Assembly: GCF_008831285.2 (NCBI RefSeq)
Contig: NC_045139.1
Coordinates: 18,026,354 to 18,090,353, forward strand
Origin: Nymphaea colorata
Lineage: Eukaryota > Streptophyta > Magnoliopsida > Nymphaeales > Nymphaeaceae
Length of the DNA: 64,000 nt
Direction: 5' to 3'
Each line of letters opens with the position of its first letter. Position 1 is the stretch's first letter. The notes below the pieces were generated by a model that was not told the DNA's origin, searched no databases, and worked only from the letters and a program-made list of their open reading frames with translations. The position numbers were made by a program, and so were the translations under genes. This document shows, in pieces, positions 46,012 through 58,701 of this stretch.

Positions 46012-46311
46012 ATGGTCGTTTCCCAAAAGATCATACAGAGCCTCAGTAATTGTTTCATGCGATACCAAGGCACCTTGTTTTTCTTAACGCATATTCAATC
46101 GCATGGAGCGGAGAGAAAGTTGTCTATAGATCTCCCAGAAGAAATCCTTAAGCTAAAGAGTGGCTCGTGTATTACCTTTCGTGTATGGGCAACATTGAAG
46201 CCTAGAAAACCAGTTAAGATGAAAGGTATACAAGCACCCGGTAAGCCTTATCAAAACTTGCGAGCATCAAGTGGATTGGTTTCAGAAATCAGAGGTGGGA
46301 TACTCCTTTGA
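46012..46311 (+). CDS. Unsupported 99-codon open frame
   Basis: An ATG at 46012 opens MVVSQKIIQSLSNCFMRYQG and runs 99 codons to a TGA. The middle (for example ERKLSIDLPEEILKLKSG) is protein-like, and the C-terminal half is basic. No family is recognised, there is no clear leader, and neighbouring DNA is non-coding. It could be a fragment of an old gene or chance. Confidence 0.18.
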   Translation: MVVSQKIIQSLSNCFMRYQGTLFFLTHIQSHGAERKLSIDLPEEILKLKSGSCITFRVWATLKPRKPVKMKGIQAPGKPYQNLRASSGLVSEIRGGILL

Positions 46312-48514
46312 AAAGAAGTGGCGACATTTCTTATTGAACTAAAAGTTGAGACTTCTGAACCTTGCTCAACCAGGGAAGGCCCTGGACATTAGATGGCAAG
46401 CTGGTTATAGGTTCAAGATCCACTGCCATGATAAGCTTCATTTGTGCAATAAAATTAGGTTTCTGTGGTTGAAGGGACGTTCTGACTTCTGAAATTACAT
46501 TTCAGAGGCTACTCCTAGGAGACCACTTTAAGACGTAACAGCTTGATGAGAAAGAGTTTCACAGTGAGGAATTTGCTCTACTATGTATTCCAACAGGTTA
46601 TCGAACATACAAATTACTTGAGATCAAAATATGGTTCATAATACAAACTTTGACGCTTTGCTACCAAGATGGGGAAAACCCACAATTTCCTCCATGAAAA
46701 AGTTATTGTTGTTTTCAAGAGTCTAATTAACTGGTTAAGCCAAAAAGGGGCATGGTTATTGAACACTTGATCAACCTCCTTATGATAACCTGAAGCTCCC
46801 CACAGTGAATGGAGCTCTCAGCAGCAACACAAACAAGTAGCTGCATGCGAGATTCTGATGCTTTCGTCTCGATCGGGTACATTCGGGTAGAATGCACGCA
46901 TAGCAAATGAGAGCATATATACGGTTCTTTATGAAAGCCGAAATGACATGATTGAGCTTAAGCTTGTTTATCTTCGCAAAACTAAAACTAATCTTGGTTT
47001 TCTTTGATGTAATTCACAAATAAACGTTCTCAATCTCTAGTCTAATTCAGTTTTAGAACAAGTATCAGATAGCAAGAGTCAGTAATCCACATAGTTAGAT
47101 CGTCCTCACTCATAATTAGTAGATCGATCATCATGACCAAATGCTAGCCAAGCATGATCTCCATTAACTTGGAGCGCTTGGTTTATGCAGATGTATAATA
47201 ATTCCAAGGGTCTCAATTTTGAAACCAATTCAAACAATCTAGCTGCGAACAGATCTTATTAATAATTATATTCTCCAAGTTGCATCAAATCATTTTTTGA
47301 GTGGGTGTATGCTCTCTGCTAGCTCACCCTCACGAGTCTTGACTCTTAATTTAATCGTGTTGCTTCCTTTTTTATTCAAATGCAAGTGCAGAGTCCATTG
47401 CGGCACTCCTTTTAGATGCATGCATTATTTTTGAGCCTTTGAATAACCTACTTATATGTCACCATCTCACACTATTCTTAATTTTTTTTATAGTCACATT
47501 CATGTGACTCAAATCTAATTCTTTGCTGAATTCCGGAATGCTAGCTGTACGTGACGTATAAGCAACAAAATGATTGAAAAGATGTGAAAAGCAAGTGCCT
47601 TTCTTTTTCTTTTTCATAGCCGACTATGACAATTAACGAAAATCTATCAAATGGCTCGAAGTTGATGCCAAGGATATTAACCTAGCGCGTTAAAAAGCAG
47701 AAAATAATTATTTTTCAAAGTTAAAATCCTCCTTTACTTAAAGGCGAAAAATACCATCTTCGATCGAGTACATATGAGCCAGTCAAAAGTTCATTCTTCC
47801 ACAAAGTTTCCTCCTCTTTGCCAATATATAGTTATATTAATTATAAATTTTATTTGACCAGACTTCGTAGCTGCATTTCACTACTTTAAATTTAATACAA
47901 GTAATATGAGACCCTAAAACTAGGGCATCCTTTATATTATTTGGTGGGTCCTCGGCAATCAGCAGTCGTCGTAACCCTAAAAGTTGCTCGAAGACGTAGT
48001 ATTATCGGCATGGGCGGCAGGAAAATGAAGAAGAGATTAGGGCAGACGCAACGGATGAGTAAAATATTCGATCGGCCAAGATATTCAAACCGGTTAAAGA
48101 AGAAAAAGGAGAAAGAAGAGTCGAGCTAAACTGAATGTCTTCTTGCAGAATTTCATTTAACTTTCCGTGGACCATGTGTTTGATTTATCATGTTGATGAT
48201 CGTGAGTAATGATCAGTTAGATCTAATGGCAAAGCCAGGAAGGATATTTTGGCTGATAGGCACTCAGGTCTATCATCTATGTGCGCGCGCGCCTTGTGTA
48301 ATTTTTAAGTCATCACAATGCCTGCACCAGCTTGCATGCTTCCTTGCCACTGTTAGTTCCGCGGATTGCCCTAAGAAATGGGATGCATGCATGCGTTAGT
48401 GTGGTGCAAGCTGTTTGTTTCTGGTTTTAGAGTTCCCTTTTTCTGGTTAATCTGCAATCTCAAGCCGTTCTAGACCATGGGTAGATGAGGAAAGGGGGAG
48501 ACTTTGGCTGTGAA

Positions 48515-48518
<4 letters not shown>

Positions 48519-48547
<29 letters not shown>
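48519..48547. repeat. (AG)n microsatellite
   Basis: About 14 units. A minus-strand frame of 138 codons passes through it but is Ser-Leu repeat plus unconvincing flanks. Confidence 0.9.
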
Positions 48548-48552
<5 letters not shown>

Positions 48553-49684
48553 GGAGATGTTTGGTTGCTTTCCTTATCATATCCTCGATTCATTATTTTG
48601 TTAAAATTCTGAGACTTTGGCAGGGAACCCCAAAATTTCTTTTCGGAGATAGAACGGCTACGGGTTGGAATAAGTCTCGAGTGGAAAAAAAAGAGATGGC
48701 TTGTCCAAATGAGCTTGAGATGTGACCAAAAACAAAATCTTGGCTGCATTGACTTCATTAATTGGAATATACATTCCCTGACTTTGGCAACCGGAAAGAC
48801 TACTTCAGTAGGAGCATAGAAACGTACCGACCTCAATTCGTTAATGGGTGCTTTTCTATGCAATCTTTGAAATAATGGGGCAAAAGATGAACGTTTTCAA
48901 ACTATGGCCGACCTTTCCAATTGATATTGGGACATGGACAATGATATGAGCTTAAATTTTAAATTTGTAGGGAGTCTTTTGACATTGGAAACAACATATA
49001 AGTGTTTTATGAATGTATCTTAATTTTGAGATAGATTGATTGATAGTGCGCTGTTCAAATGTTTCATTAATCTTCCCCAATTTTAGGGAACACTCGCACC
49101 AATATTTCTAATAGCAAACAGCCCCTAAAGGATGGAGGACTAATAGTGCGTTATTTTGTTGATGATTTTTTTGTCCTTGCCCAAAAGGATGAGTATTCTA
49201 ATAGTAATGAGATGATGAAGAATTTTTGCTTGATCTTGATCTTGCTCGTTGCACCTTTTTTCTTAGCGCAATTGCATTCTAGAAGTTTTATCTTTTGGCT
49301 TTTCTTTGAGAATTTTAGGCTTAATTAACGTTGTGATTTTCCTGATCGAGAAGGCAGGATTGTATTCTTATGATCACCCTTTGGACCATTGAATTTGTTT
49401 TTCCTTGTGAGATCTTATTTGTATAAATAGACTAATTCTAGAAGAGATGAGATTCCTCGGTTAATTTGGAGCACTGAAACCACATCCTTTCAGCTAAATT
49501 TTGAAACAGAAAAAATAAAGTGTTCGATTTTAGGGCGCAAATTGCCCAATTTTTTCCTATTTACGTTTAATCAGATCATCGAACAATCTATATCATCATA
49601 ATCATTTCTGTCTTTGTACCGACTCTCAAAAAACCTCGCATCACATGCACATATGTATACATATAAAAAATTAGGAAGGCAATG

Positions 49685-50065
49685 GATCGTATTCAGATCT
49701 GATATCAAACGAAATCATCACAAAAAATTAAAGACTGATGAGGGAAAAAAATTAAACCCAGATTAAAGAATCGGATCATATTCAGATCTAAGAAATGGTG
49801 TCCGATCACGTTTAGATCTGACTTCATGAGTTTCAAATAGTTTACTTGTTGAATTTGGATTCGTTTTCTGTTTACAAATAAAATATTTTATATCCAATAT
49901 CCATATATTTGGAATGTGCGGTCTTCACATTATCACAATGTGGTTTGGATTTGGTTGTATATTAAAAGTTGGATTTGGCTTTGGATGTGAAAACAAAAAT
50001 TGGATTCAGATCTTGTGAATTTAAAACTCAGATTCGGATATGGTATCGACGAGTCTGTGAACATC
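49685..50065. mobile_element. Decayed repeat with GGATTTGGATTC/AGATCTGA words
   Basis: Recurrent GGATCxTATTCAGATCTGA and TTGGATTTGG words, ending GTCTGTGAACATCC. This is a common style of plant non-autonomous element. It has no coding capacity and its borders are approximate. Confidence 0.3.
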
Positions 50066-50317
50066 CAATTATATAAGTTGGACACGTAACTTATGGTAAA
50101 TGGTATGCATGTAGATATACATTGTCCTCCCTAATGAAAACGAATTCATGTGGTCGATTAGGCAATTAAACACCAATAATGTATACCTTTTAAATAGTGA
50201 GGTTTTCATGCTTCTGAACCCCCTAATTTTTCTTTGCTGCTGAGACATCTTAGATATAGTTTTTTTTTCTTCTTCTTTTTCGGGCAGTTCGAAGGTGAAC
50301 ATCAAATGAAACAGACC

Positions 50318-50318
<1 letters not shown>

Positions 50319-50377
<59 letters not shown>

Positions 50378-50409
50378 TACTATTACTATCACTATTACTA
50401 TTACTATTA
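50319..50409. repeat. Compound (TAT)18 and (TAC TAT)n repeat
   Basis: A TAT run of about 54 bp followed by alternating ACT/ATT triplets. On the minus strand it reads as poly-Asn or poly-Ile and is not a gene. Confidence 0.95.
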
Positions 50410-52556
50410 GAAGAAGCAAGACCCCATGGAATCACCCATTTAGCTAAAGCGATAATAGGCATACTCTTTTCCGTCTCAAGGGGCATAGTATTGCTGGTCG
50501 AAATGGGGTGTGTAGACGACCCATTTTTGTTTTGATTCCAGTGAGTGCTACTGCTACTCCTTTAAACTGCAAAGGTGGGGGTGATTCGTTAAGTTGAATG
50601 CAACCTACTACTACTCATCTATGGCATATGTCATGGTGCAACCCAAATCTTAAAGACAAAGGGAATGAGGAGGGCGTTAATGCTTCATTTTAAGGAAGTG
50701 GGGTTGTCAACCTCCTACTCAGCTGAAAGGACGCTCTTTTCAAGGAAAAAAATAATGAAGCTTAGTTTCTTTTTGCTTAAGCCAACATAATCGGGTGCAC
50801 AACATTCCATCTCGAGTATGACACAAGTGAAGAAAATGGCATTCTTCTTTTAGATTTGACAGACTCACAAGACTGTGTATGTTTGTGTGTTGGGTACAAA
50901 TGACATGGAGGTAGTATCTCATTCTCTGCATTCAGACGACATGGATGTAACAGATTGGTTTGCATAGACTTTAAAAAAGAACCAGTGAAAAGAAAGGTTT
51001 GTGCTATTTTAATGTATGTTCTTAGAACATAGTTTCAAGTTTTTGTTTCAATCATATGATTAAGTTCAATATTTAATTGATAAAGCTAAAAAAACATTTT
51101 TATTAGCAGTATATTTGTTAAAATTAAAGCATAATATTTTTAATTAATGTCTACTCAAAAGATGTTAATGTTCTTATTTTGATACACCCTCAAATTGGTC
51201 AGCTTAGTAGAAGGAAAATGATCACTATTGGGCACCCAAGCTTTGAAGGGTGTACTGTAACTGGTCAGATTGATGGGCTAATAAAAGTCCAGTTGTTGGT
51301 TTGATTTCTATCCGCACTTCTCTTCTGAGCTGCAAATGGTAGATGTGTAACATTCAGTTGATGGATGTATCATTCCCCGCCTAAGTCCCTTAGCATTTTG
51401 GATGCTAAGAGCAAGGGGAAAATGGGATGAGTTTCAGCCTCTTTGAAATATATGTCCCCTATGCACTATGAGGCGTGCAGTCAGCATCTCAGCCCCATTT
51501 GTAGCTTGGGCAAGTTAAATCAAGATGTACTTTTGTGGGGAGGGTGGTTCATTCTAACCTCTAAGAATTTTCTCATTGTTCCCTGTTCGTAGATTTCTAA
51601 AAAGAAAAAAGAGTTGCCCAATATGAAACTTAAAAAAAACAAAAAATTAATGAAAAGAACAAACTGGTGAAAGATCTCCTGATTGATTGCAATCACATTA
51701 ACTTCAATTCGAAGATAAGAAACATTATGAAACAAAGTGTAGAATTTTTCTTTTTTCCTTTCTTTCTTTCCCCTTATAACTTTCTATGGAAGGCATTTTA
51801 TAGTTAAAAAAGGCGGGCAACCGGAATGCGTGGATCTAGACGTAGAAGGTTCTTCAGTCTTCAGTGCTTCATTCCTTAAATATTTATAATACATCTCTTT
51901 CTTGATCTTTCAAGTTTAAATGAATTGTACAATCAGTCAAATCACGAGACTTGAACTCACTCGATTAAGCTCGAGCTTAACTAAAAACTCAAGCTTATAA
52001 ATGAATCAAGTTCATGTTACATCGAATAAAGTCAAGTAAGCTTGTTTAATCTTTCTTGTTTTTTTTACCGATATTGTTCGCAAGAAAACATTGAAATTAA
52101 GAACCTTCACCATTCGGCGATCCTCATGTTTCCAGACCTCATACTCTATATAATTAATTTACTCCTACTGTTCGAAACTTGGAGTTGCTTGTTTGGCTGT
52201 TCTGTCTCAATGGGAGGTTCTATTTTTGGGACAAAGGTTCCCGTCTTCCTATCCTTCTCCCCGACCAGTCACATGGTGGCGCCATTTCATGGGCTCCACA
52301 GCAGCATGTGATCGGTGAGGAATATTTAGAAGATGAGAGGCAGGAGCTGAACCATACATGGGGATATTAATGCTGCTACCGTTTGAGGGTCCATGAGAAA
52401 AGTTCGAACCGACTGAACAGTTTGCAAGAGAAGTTTTCATGATATTAAAAATGGTTTACCCGATTGAACCTACCTACATTATTACGTGCATATGTACTCA
52501 TGTTAGCAGCAGGTAGACAAGTTATTTGAAGGGACAAGATTCTTAAATACTGAAAC

Positions 52557-53272
52557 TTAATGCTCATAGGAATCAAACTGCCAACAGGTTGACTCATACG
52601 ACTGCTTGACCAGATATGCTAAGCCCTTTGAGATGCAGCTATGCGAAGGTGCAGCAGCTGCAGCTGCTTGCGATGAGCCACTGATTTTCCACCGAGTCAT
52701 GCAGCCCCATTTATATGGGCTGTCGGTAGGCGGATCCAAGCTCTTACAACTGTACTTCGTTTCAGCTGAAAAATAAAATTGATCAATTTTCACAGAAATG
52801 AACCAATTGCAAGTGTCAACGTTACGAAATTTAAGTTTCAAACTTTTGACTTAGTTTTCTTACTTTTGACTAAAGTTCAAGATTTGCAAACCTACTAACC
52901 ATGGACCATAATGAGCTGATCTCCTCAAGTGTTAGGGTCATATCAATGTCGGAGAATTGTGGAGCTTGATACCATTCTGATAATCATCTCTTGTTTGATA
53001 CAGTTTTCGTTTCAAGCTCCTACGGCAACTACTCCTTGTGATGTAAAAAGAAGCGCATAATTGTAAGTTAAAGCATAGCGGAAGAATTACTCTCAAACAC
53101 AAACGCATACCTTGTATCTTGAGAAGATATGAGGAAAATGTGGGAGTTTCTACTCTTAGTGGGTTAGTAAAATGAAATACTTATCCTACTCACCCAAAAA
53201 AGACCTAATTACTGCTATATAAATAACAAGAACGGATGTGCAGAGCCGCTTGAATGCAAGCGTGCGCACCAT
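52557..53272 (-). CDS. Possible small secreted peptide precursor, two exons, 95 residues
   Basis: On the minus strand an ATG at 53272-53270 (CTCCATGGT) follows a CT-rich leader-like stretch. Exon 1 (53272-53194) encodes MVRTLAFKRLCTSVLVIYIA plus VIRSFL, a basic-then-hydrophobic signal peptide. It ends at a near-consensus donor G|GTGAGTAGG. Exon 2 (52765-52557) starts after a good acceptor (TTTTATTTTTCAG) and joins in phase 1 to give ...SFLA-ETKYSCKS, a plausible cleavage point. The mature part is about 68 residues with four cysteines, a run of six alanines and the end ESTCWQFDSYEH. Exon 1 unspliced would stop after 28 codons. I recognise no family (not EPF, RALF or GASA by cysteine pattern). 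The fit of signal peptide, donor, acceptor and phase is the evidence; an extra exon in the 430-bp intron or chance agreement remains possible. Confidence 0.4.
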
Positions 53273-56200
53273 GGAGATTGAGAATGAAGAATGCAGACTG
53301 TAGAATGGGAGTTGAAAGTGGCACTTAAAGAAGAGAAAATGCCGGCCGGCAAGTGGGGTCGGATGAAGGAATTGCAGGAGGGAAGGTGTTAGGTGTCTAA
53401 TTGGTACTTTGTCAGAGGCAAAAGATTGCACCGTATTGCATGGACGGTGCCTCACCTGCCATTTTCTGGACCCACCTCTCTGCTGCAGCAAGATCACGAC
53501 AAATCCATTGATGGAAACGACTCGCAGATATTTTTTTCCCGTGATGAATATTGCTTGCTTGATGTATAATTACATGTATATGTATACATAACCAGTACTC
53601 GCATGCCTAAAGTCCACCTGCGTGTTATAGCCATGTTCAAATTTTGAATAGTAATATCATGATGGCATTGAAAAATGTTAAGCTTAGTAATAAGGATGCC
53701 ATTATCCATTATGGAGAGAGATCAGGGTGCTCTTTGGTTTATGAACTAATTTCTTGTGGCAATTTATGTTTAAAACGATTGATTTGATGATATTGAAAAG
53801 TTTTGATCATGTGATTAAAGTTTGTGCACGTCATTCACTTTTAAATTTAATTTGTTCGGTTCATGAGAATCGAAACTCGCAGCGAATATACAAATATAAT
53901 CCACTTTAACATGTGAAAGTAGTGCACATTGGACATTATTCAAGGGCCCGGGGGCGTTAAGTATTATGTTTTAAAGTCCGAATGATATCCATCAAGCTAT
54001 AGTAATTAAATATACAAATATCTTAACCTTTGTGCCGTTTTGCCACTAGAATCGCTTGACAGTGGTGTATTTTGATGGATGTAAAATTTTATATAAATCT
54101 AATATCAACGCCATTGGATATCATGGTCAGTTTACTTGTATATAATGAGCAAAAATGTAAATAATATGTAAATAAGCAAATTAATGACGTCAAGGCACTA
54201 AGCAGCCACCAAACCTGTAAAGATTTGCGTAGGTCTGTATTTGGACATTTGTCTACACAAGCGTGTATATACGCCGGTCATAATATAAACTAATCATATT
54301 TGTATGAAATATTTACTTTCTTTTAGCATATTAAAGTGGAAGCTAACCTACAATTTTAATTTGTGTACTATTCCCTACCTCAAGGTTCATGAATAAAGTG
54401 CCTATGACGTGCACGCACGCGCGCACACACACACACATATAACGTTGATTGTAAGTTTCCCGAATGTTCAGATTTACCCTAGCTAGCTAGCTAGATAGGT
54501 GAATCTAGGCATTGGATTTTTATGCAAATGGATGGACTAAGTGAAACTCTACCTTTTTGGTTTTAATGATAAGGATTTTTTTTTATCACAAAGAGTTTTA
54601 GTTCGACTTGGTCTTTGCTTCCAAAAGTGTCACTGGTTATGAAAAGAACATGTCATCATACGGTCGATCATGATACAGACACTTTGTATCTCGGTCAAAG
54701 GTCGGCTAGCTGCCGATCCTTCCTTCTTTCAAATTTTCTTTTCCTTTTACCCATGACCTCCCACTGAACCAATATGTGACTCCAAAATTAGGGTTTCAAA
54801 CACCTCAGATCCATGGATCCCCGGCATGAATATCACATCCAAAGTTGATCGAGTCAAAAACACATCTAATACAGCCAGAAACGATAAAATCTTCTTTAAG
54901 AGATCCGCAATTTGCAGCTCTACTAAAAAATAATGCTAGAAAAATACTCAATTCGGGTCCTAAGTTCGACCGAAGATACCTCAAAGAAATTGAAGCCCCT
55001 TTCCCTTTTTCTTTTGCCCCTAGGGTCTAGTGTGGCATCGGTCTTAAGTTGAGGACTTAAATTAAACTTGAAGGCCCTAAGGCTAACTCTTGAGCAATAT
55101 TATAGCAAAACCTCGTGACTCCCATGTGCCTATTTTTTTTTTGTAGATTTTACCAGCTTCAAGTTGGTATTTTTTAGGTATTTTTTACATTATATACATG
55201 TATAGAAGGAATCAAATGTACTAGATGTTGAATGTAATCGGATTATGAAAAAATTAAAAACGTGTTGCTAAAAGCACCATAAACCATTATTAAATATTTC
55301 ATGAACTGTTGTCATACTACAGACCATCGCAATGTTGTTGCTTGCGGCGGCTGTTTTTAGGGCACGCAAACACGCGCACACCTCTCTCTCTCTTCCTCTT
55401 GGAACTGTCAGAAGTAAGGAGAAAAGGATAAAAAAAAAAGGGACTAAAAATACCCATATAGCTATATTGTTGAGTAAGAAACATATCTGACAGTACCCGT
55501 GCTTTTGCTTAAAATGAGGTCTAGTACAATAAAATATAGAAATTCACTTAAAATTATCACGTAATGTAAGAAACAAATGCGACCAATGATCTTTCCACAT
55601 ATTCTATGAAAATGATAGAGGGGCATCGTTATTGACTTTACAGTTTTTACACGTCTTAGAATGTAGACGCAACTAGTCCAAAATTGCAGGCTGATCATCG
55701 CCTCGTGGACTAGATCCTTTCATTTTTAGACAATAGAATTTGACAGTTATCTACGCCAACATTATGTGGACAGGCAACTAGATCTATTGTACTAATTTAT
55801 TCAAAGCAATAAATTATACTATCCAAGTCTATAAGATCCACTAGTTCGTTAATATATATTTTTTAGTATAGTACAAAGAATATTATGTGGGCAGTCGATC
55901 AGTATGTCAGATGGCTATTACGTTTAAACTCATGTGCTTATCTTAAATAAAGTTTCTAACTGCGAAAATGAGGAAATCTCCATGAGTTCTTTAAATCGTC
56001 ATATTCAATTCACAAGACTAGAAACTTTCATCCAAAACTTAAGTAGACATAACAGTTATATGGGCCTAAATATTTTTTGTTAATTTTCCCTTTTCCCCCT
56101 CATGCTTGGAGGAGAGCACCAAAGTGTTGTAGATAAGAAGCCATGCATATTATATCCTATTCTAGTGGTACTCTTTCTAAGAAAAGGCCCCTGGTTCACT

Positions 56201-56686
56201 GCTTCTAGCATGCCCGTCAGCAAGTGTATATTATCACGGCAGATGCAACTTGTGACAGAAGATGCATGCTTGAGCATTGAACTGTGTTACATCCTTCAAA
56301 TCGGAGGCTTTGAATACGAATGAACAAATTGTCTATTATTCGGTTGTTCCACCTAATTCGAGATTTTGAAACTAAATAAAGTATTCTCTTGGAGCATTAG
56401 TTTTTTTATAATAGATCTTCTGGTGTTGAAAGGATGGATGAAAATGAAGATTCTTGTCTACGAATGAACAAATTGCTGTTTAACTAAGCTATTACAAATG
56501 GATTGGTAACTTTTGTATTTGCGAACTAACCTGAAAAAGTTGAGAAAGTTGTTGCTAATTGAGGAACCCGTACCCCATTTCTCGATCTTGGTAGTACATA
56601 GTTATCCCCCGCCTGCATCTGCTCATGAATGGATAAGTTGTTAGGTCTGGATCCCGTGAAATATTTGTTCATCAATTAAAGTGATT

Positions 56687-56692
<6 letters not shown>

Positions 56693-56718
<26 letters not shown>
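56693..56718. repeat. (AT)13 microsatellite
   Basis: An uninterrupted AT run in intergenic DNA. Confidence 0.9.
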
Positions 56719-56720
<2 letters not shown>

Positions 56721-57138
56721 GAAATATGTAAAGTAGGTTAATCCAAGCCCCAAGGCAAGCCAAAATCTTGAAAGCATAAGGATATAACGTTGGGGGTTTT
56801 ACATGGAATGATGTTTCCCCTAACTTCCCTTCCTTAGTTCGCTGGTCTGTAAACCGCTAGAAGTTTGTCAAGGGACGTACCTGGCAATATATCTTCTCTA
56901 AGGTGTATCCGTGTTTCTGCAAATCTCAAAAGCCGGAAAGTGCAGGAAACTTAACGGAAATGGGTCGATGAAACTGAGCACAAAAAGGAAAAGGTAAAGG
57001 AAGGGAACAAAAGACCATGAGATAAGATGAACATGGTCACACTGGTAAACCATTCTTATTATGGGACTGGTTTTTTCAGGTTTCCTCCCTTGTTTAGGAT
57101 CTACCAATCAAGTGGTGATAAATTTGTAGAGTTTGTAT

Positions 57139-57169
57139 GAGTGTGTGTGTGTGTGTATATATATATATT
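57139..57169. repeat. Compound (GT)n(AT)n microsatellite
   Basis: About nine GT units followed by AT units. Confidence 0.85.
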
Positions 57170-57721
57170 GATTGGTAGAAGCCAGACCAAGGTCAGAGAC
57201 AAAAAAGCAGAACCTTTAAATATAATATTTAAAGTTTTTTTTTTTAAATCTAACCATACCAATATGATCTAATAGGTTGATGCACAATATATATTAAGTT
57301 GATCATTTTTTAAGTTTTGATAGTGTTTTGTAATAAGCAAAAATGAATGACTCTAATAACATCAACATTCAAAGCATGTTTTCTATCAAAATAGTTTTTA
57401 TAATATATATTAGGATGTTTATATTTTACCTAAAATAATTTCTTTAACAAAAAAATTAAAACGTCTGGTTTTTATCCCTAATCTAAGTGTCTTCTGATTT
57501 TTACCAATATACATGTGTGTGTGTGTGTGTTCATTTGTTGATTCATTTATAAATAAAGGTTTTGACTATTTAGGTAAAGTATTATTCCTAATGAAATGTA
57601 ACCAAGTGCCCCAAGAATACTAGGTATTAGCACATCTAGACAGTGGGTGCGATCGAGTTCTTTGTTAAATATTCAAAAAGACCGATCCACCATTGTTTTA
57701 AAGTTTTTGTGTCTCTCCCTT

Positions 57722-58008
57722 CTAAAATCCTCCTCTCAAAAAAAGCATAGCTGGTCGAACAAGTGGGCCCATGAAAACTAGAGCAACCATAAGTTCATCT
57801 AGTCTCAATGCAGCTTTAAACATTATGGCAGGAGGAAGGAGGGGGGCCTTTGGCCCCTTTTTCAGGCGGTGGAGTCCCTTCCGTCGCCGAAAAGAGGCCT
57901 TCCAAGTTTTATCACAAGAGGGCTTAGGGGTTGGACCCATGCCAGCACAGACAGACTTCATCGTGTCTGGTGGTCTTGTCTTTTCTAAGAAGATTCCCAC
58001 AACAAAGG
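57722..58008. pseudogene. GC-rich block open on both strands; possible old coding fragment
   Basis: Nearly 290 bp of about 50% GC inside AT-rich DNA is free of stops in one plus frame (read through SSSSLNAALNIMAGG and ...GVGPMPAQTDFIVSGG) and in one minus frame (92 codons ending at 57722). On the plus strand the block ends at a donor-like ACAAAG|GTAAAA at 58008. I could not decide the coding strand or recognise the protein. It may be a captured or decayed exon, or transposon-derived sequence. Confidence 0.2.
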
Positions 58009-58613
58009 TAAAAAAATTTGGGAATACTTATATACATATAAAGAGGATGCCATGTTTTTTAACTTTTTCGAAAAAACTCCTTTTGAATTAAAGTTTCAAT
58101 TTTCAACAGAAGACTTCATGAACTCTCAACACAAGCCCTAAGACCATAAGAAAAGAGTGCGTACGACGAAGGCACAAATTTGTTTAGACTATAACAACGA
58201 TCCCAAAGGTTTGACGCAAAGAGTACAAATTTGTGGAGCACTACTTTTTTTCCCATCTGTGGAATTTCACCGAGCTCGTAACTTGTAATTTGGATTCAAA
58301 GCAATTAACCTTTGGTATATACGATTGGATGCGATCTAGCTCGGTCGCTTGGTCACCTTCTCCATCATCAAGAATGCATCATTCCTTCTCTTCCACCGTC
58401 CGGCTCATGAGTCTTACGTACACATTCATTGCAGTGGTGATAGTAAGGGCGACGCATTCTCTAGTACATGGACATTCCTTCATGGTTTCTTCCAACCAGC
58501 TACAATCCCGCTGACCACTTACAGCAGTACTGAAAAAAGGTACAGGTTTTTGCACCAACATCATTAAAGAACCATATCTTTGACAGCCTAAGACAAGGTT
58601 CAACAGGCTGCTG

Positions 58614-58618
<5 letters not shown>

Positions 58619-58698
<80 letters not shown>
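58619..58698. repeat. Compound (TA)n(GA)n microsatellite
   Basis: About 24 TA units followed by about 15 GA units. Confidence 0.95.

Positions 58699-58701
<3 letters not shown>

Larger units (their letters stand above)
46320..52240. other. Intergenic, no supported gene
   Basis: AT-rich. It contains a GA run at 48519-48547, a GGATTTGGATTC-type repeat at about 49685-50065, a compound TAT/TAC repeat at 50319-50409, a small hairpin at 51371-51423 and a GAGCTCG-type remnant at about 51905-52045. Confidence 0.55.
53300..57710. other. Intergenic, no supported gene
   Basis: AT-rich, with a CA/GC alternating run near 54412-54438 and an (AT)13 run at 56693-56718. The first 200 bases would hold the promoter of the possible peptide gene on the minus strand. 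No convincing coding frame. Confidence 0.55.

Noticed and set aside
48447-48863. 138-codon minus frame
   Set aside because: Open largely because of the GA microsatellite (Ser-Leu run); flanks are not protein-like.
50250-50486. Poly-Asn frame on the minus strand
   Set aside because: Direct reading of the TAT/TAC repeat.
52249-52440. 63-codon minus frame as a third exon of the possible peptide gene
   Set aside because: No suitable donor before the TAA at 52559-52557 and no signal linking it; left out of the model.
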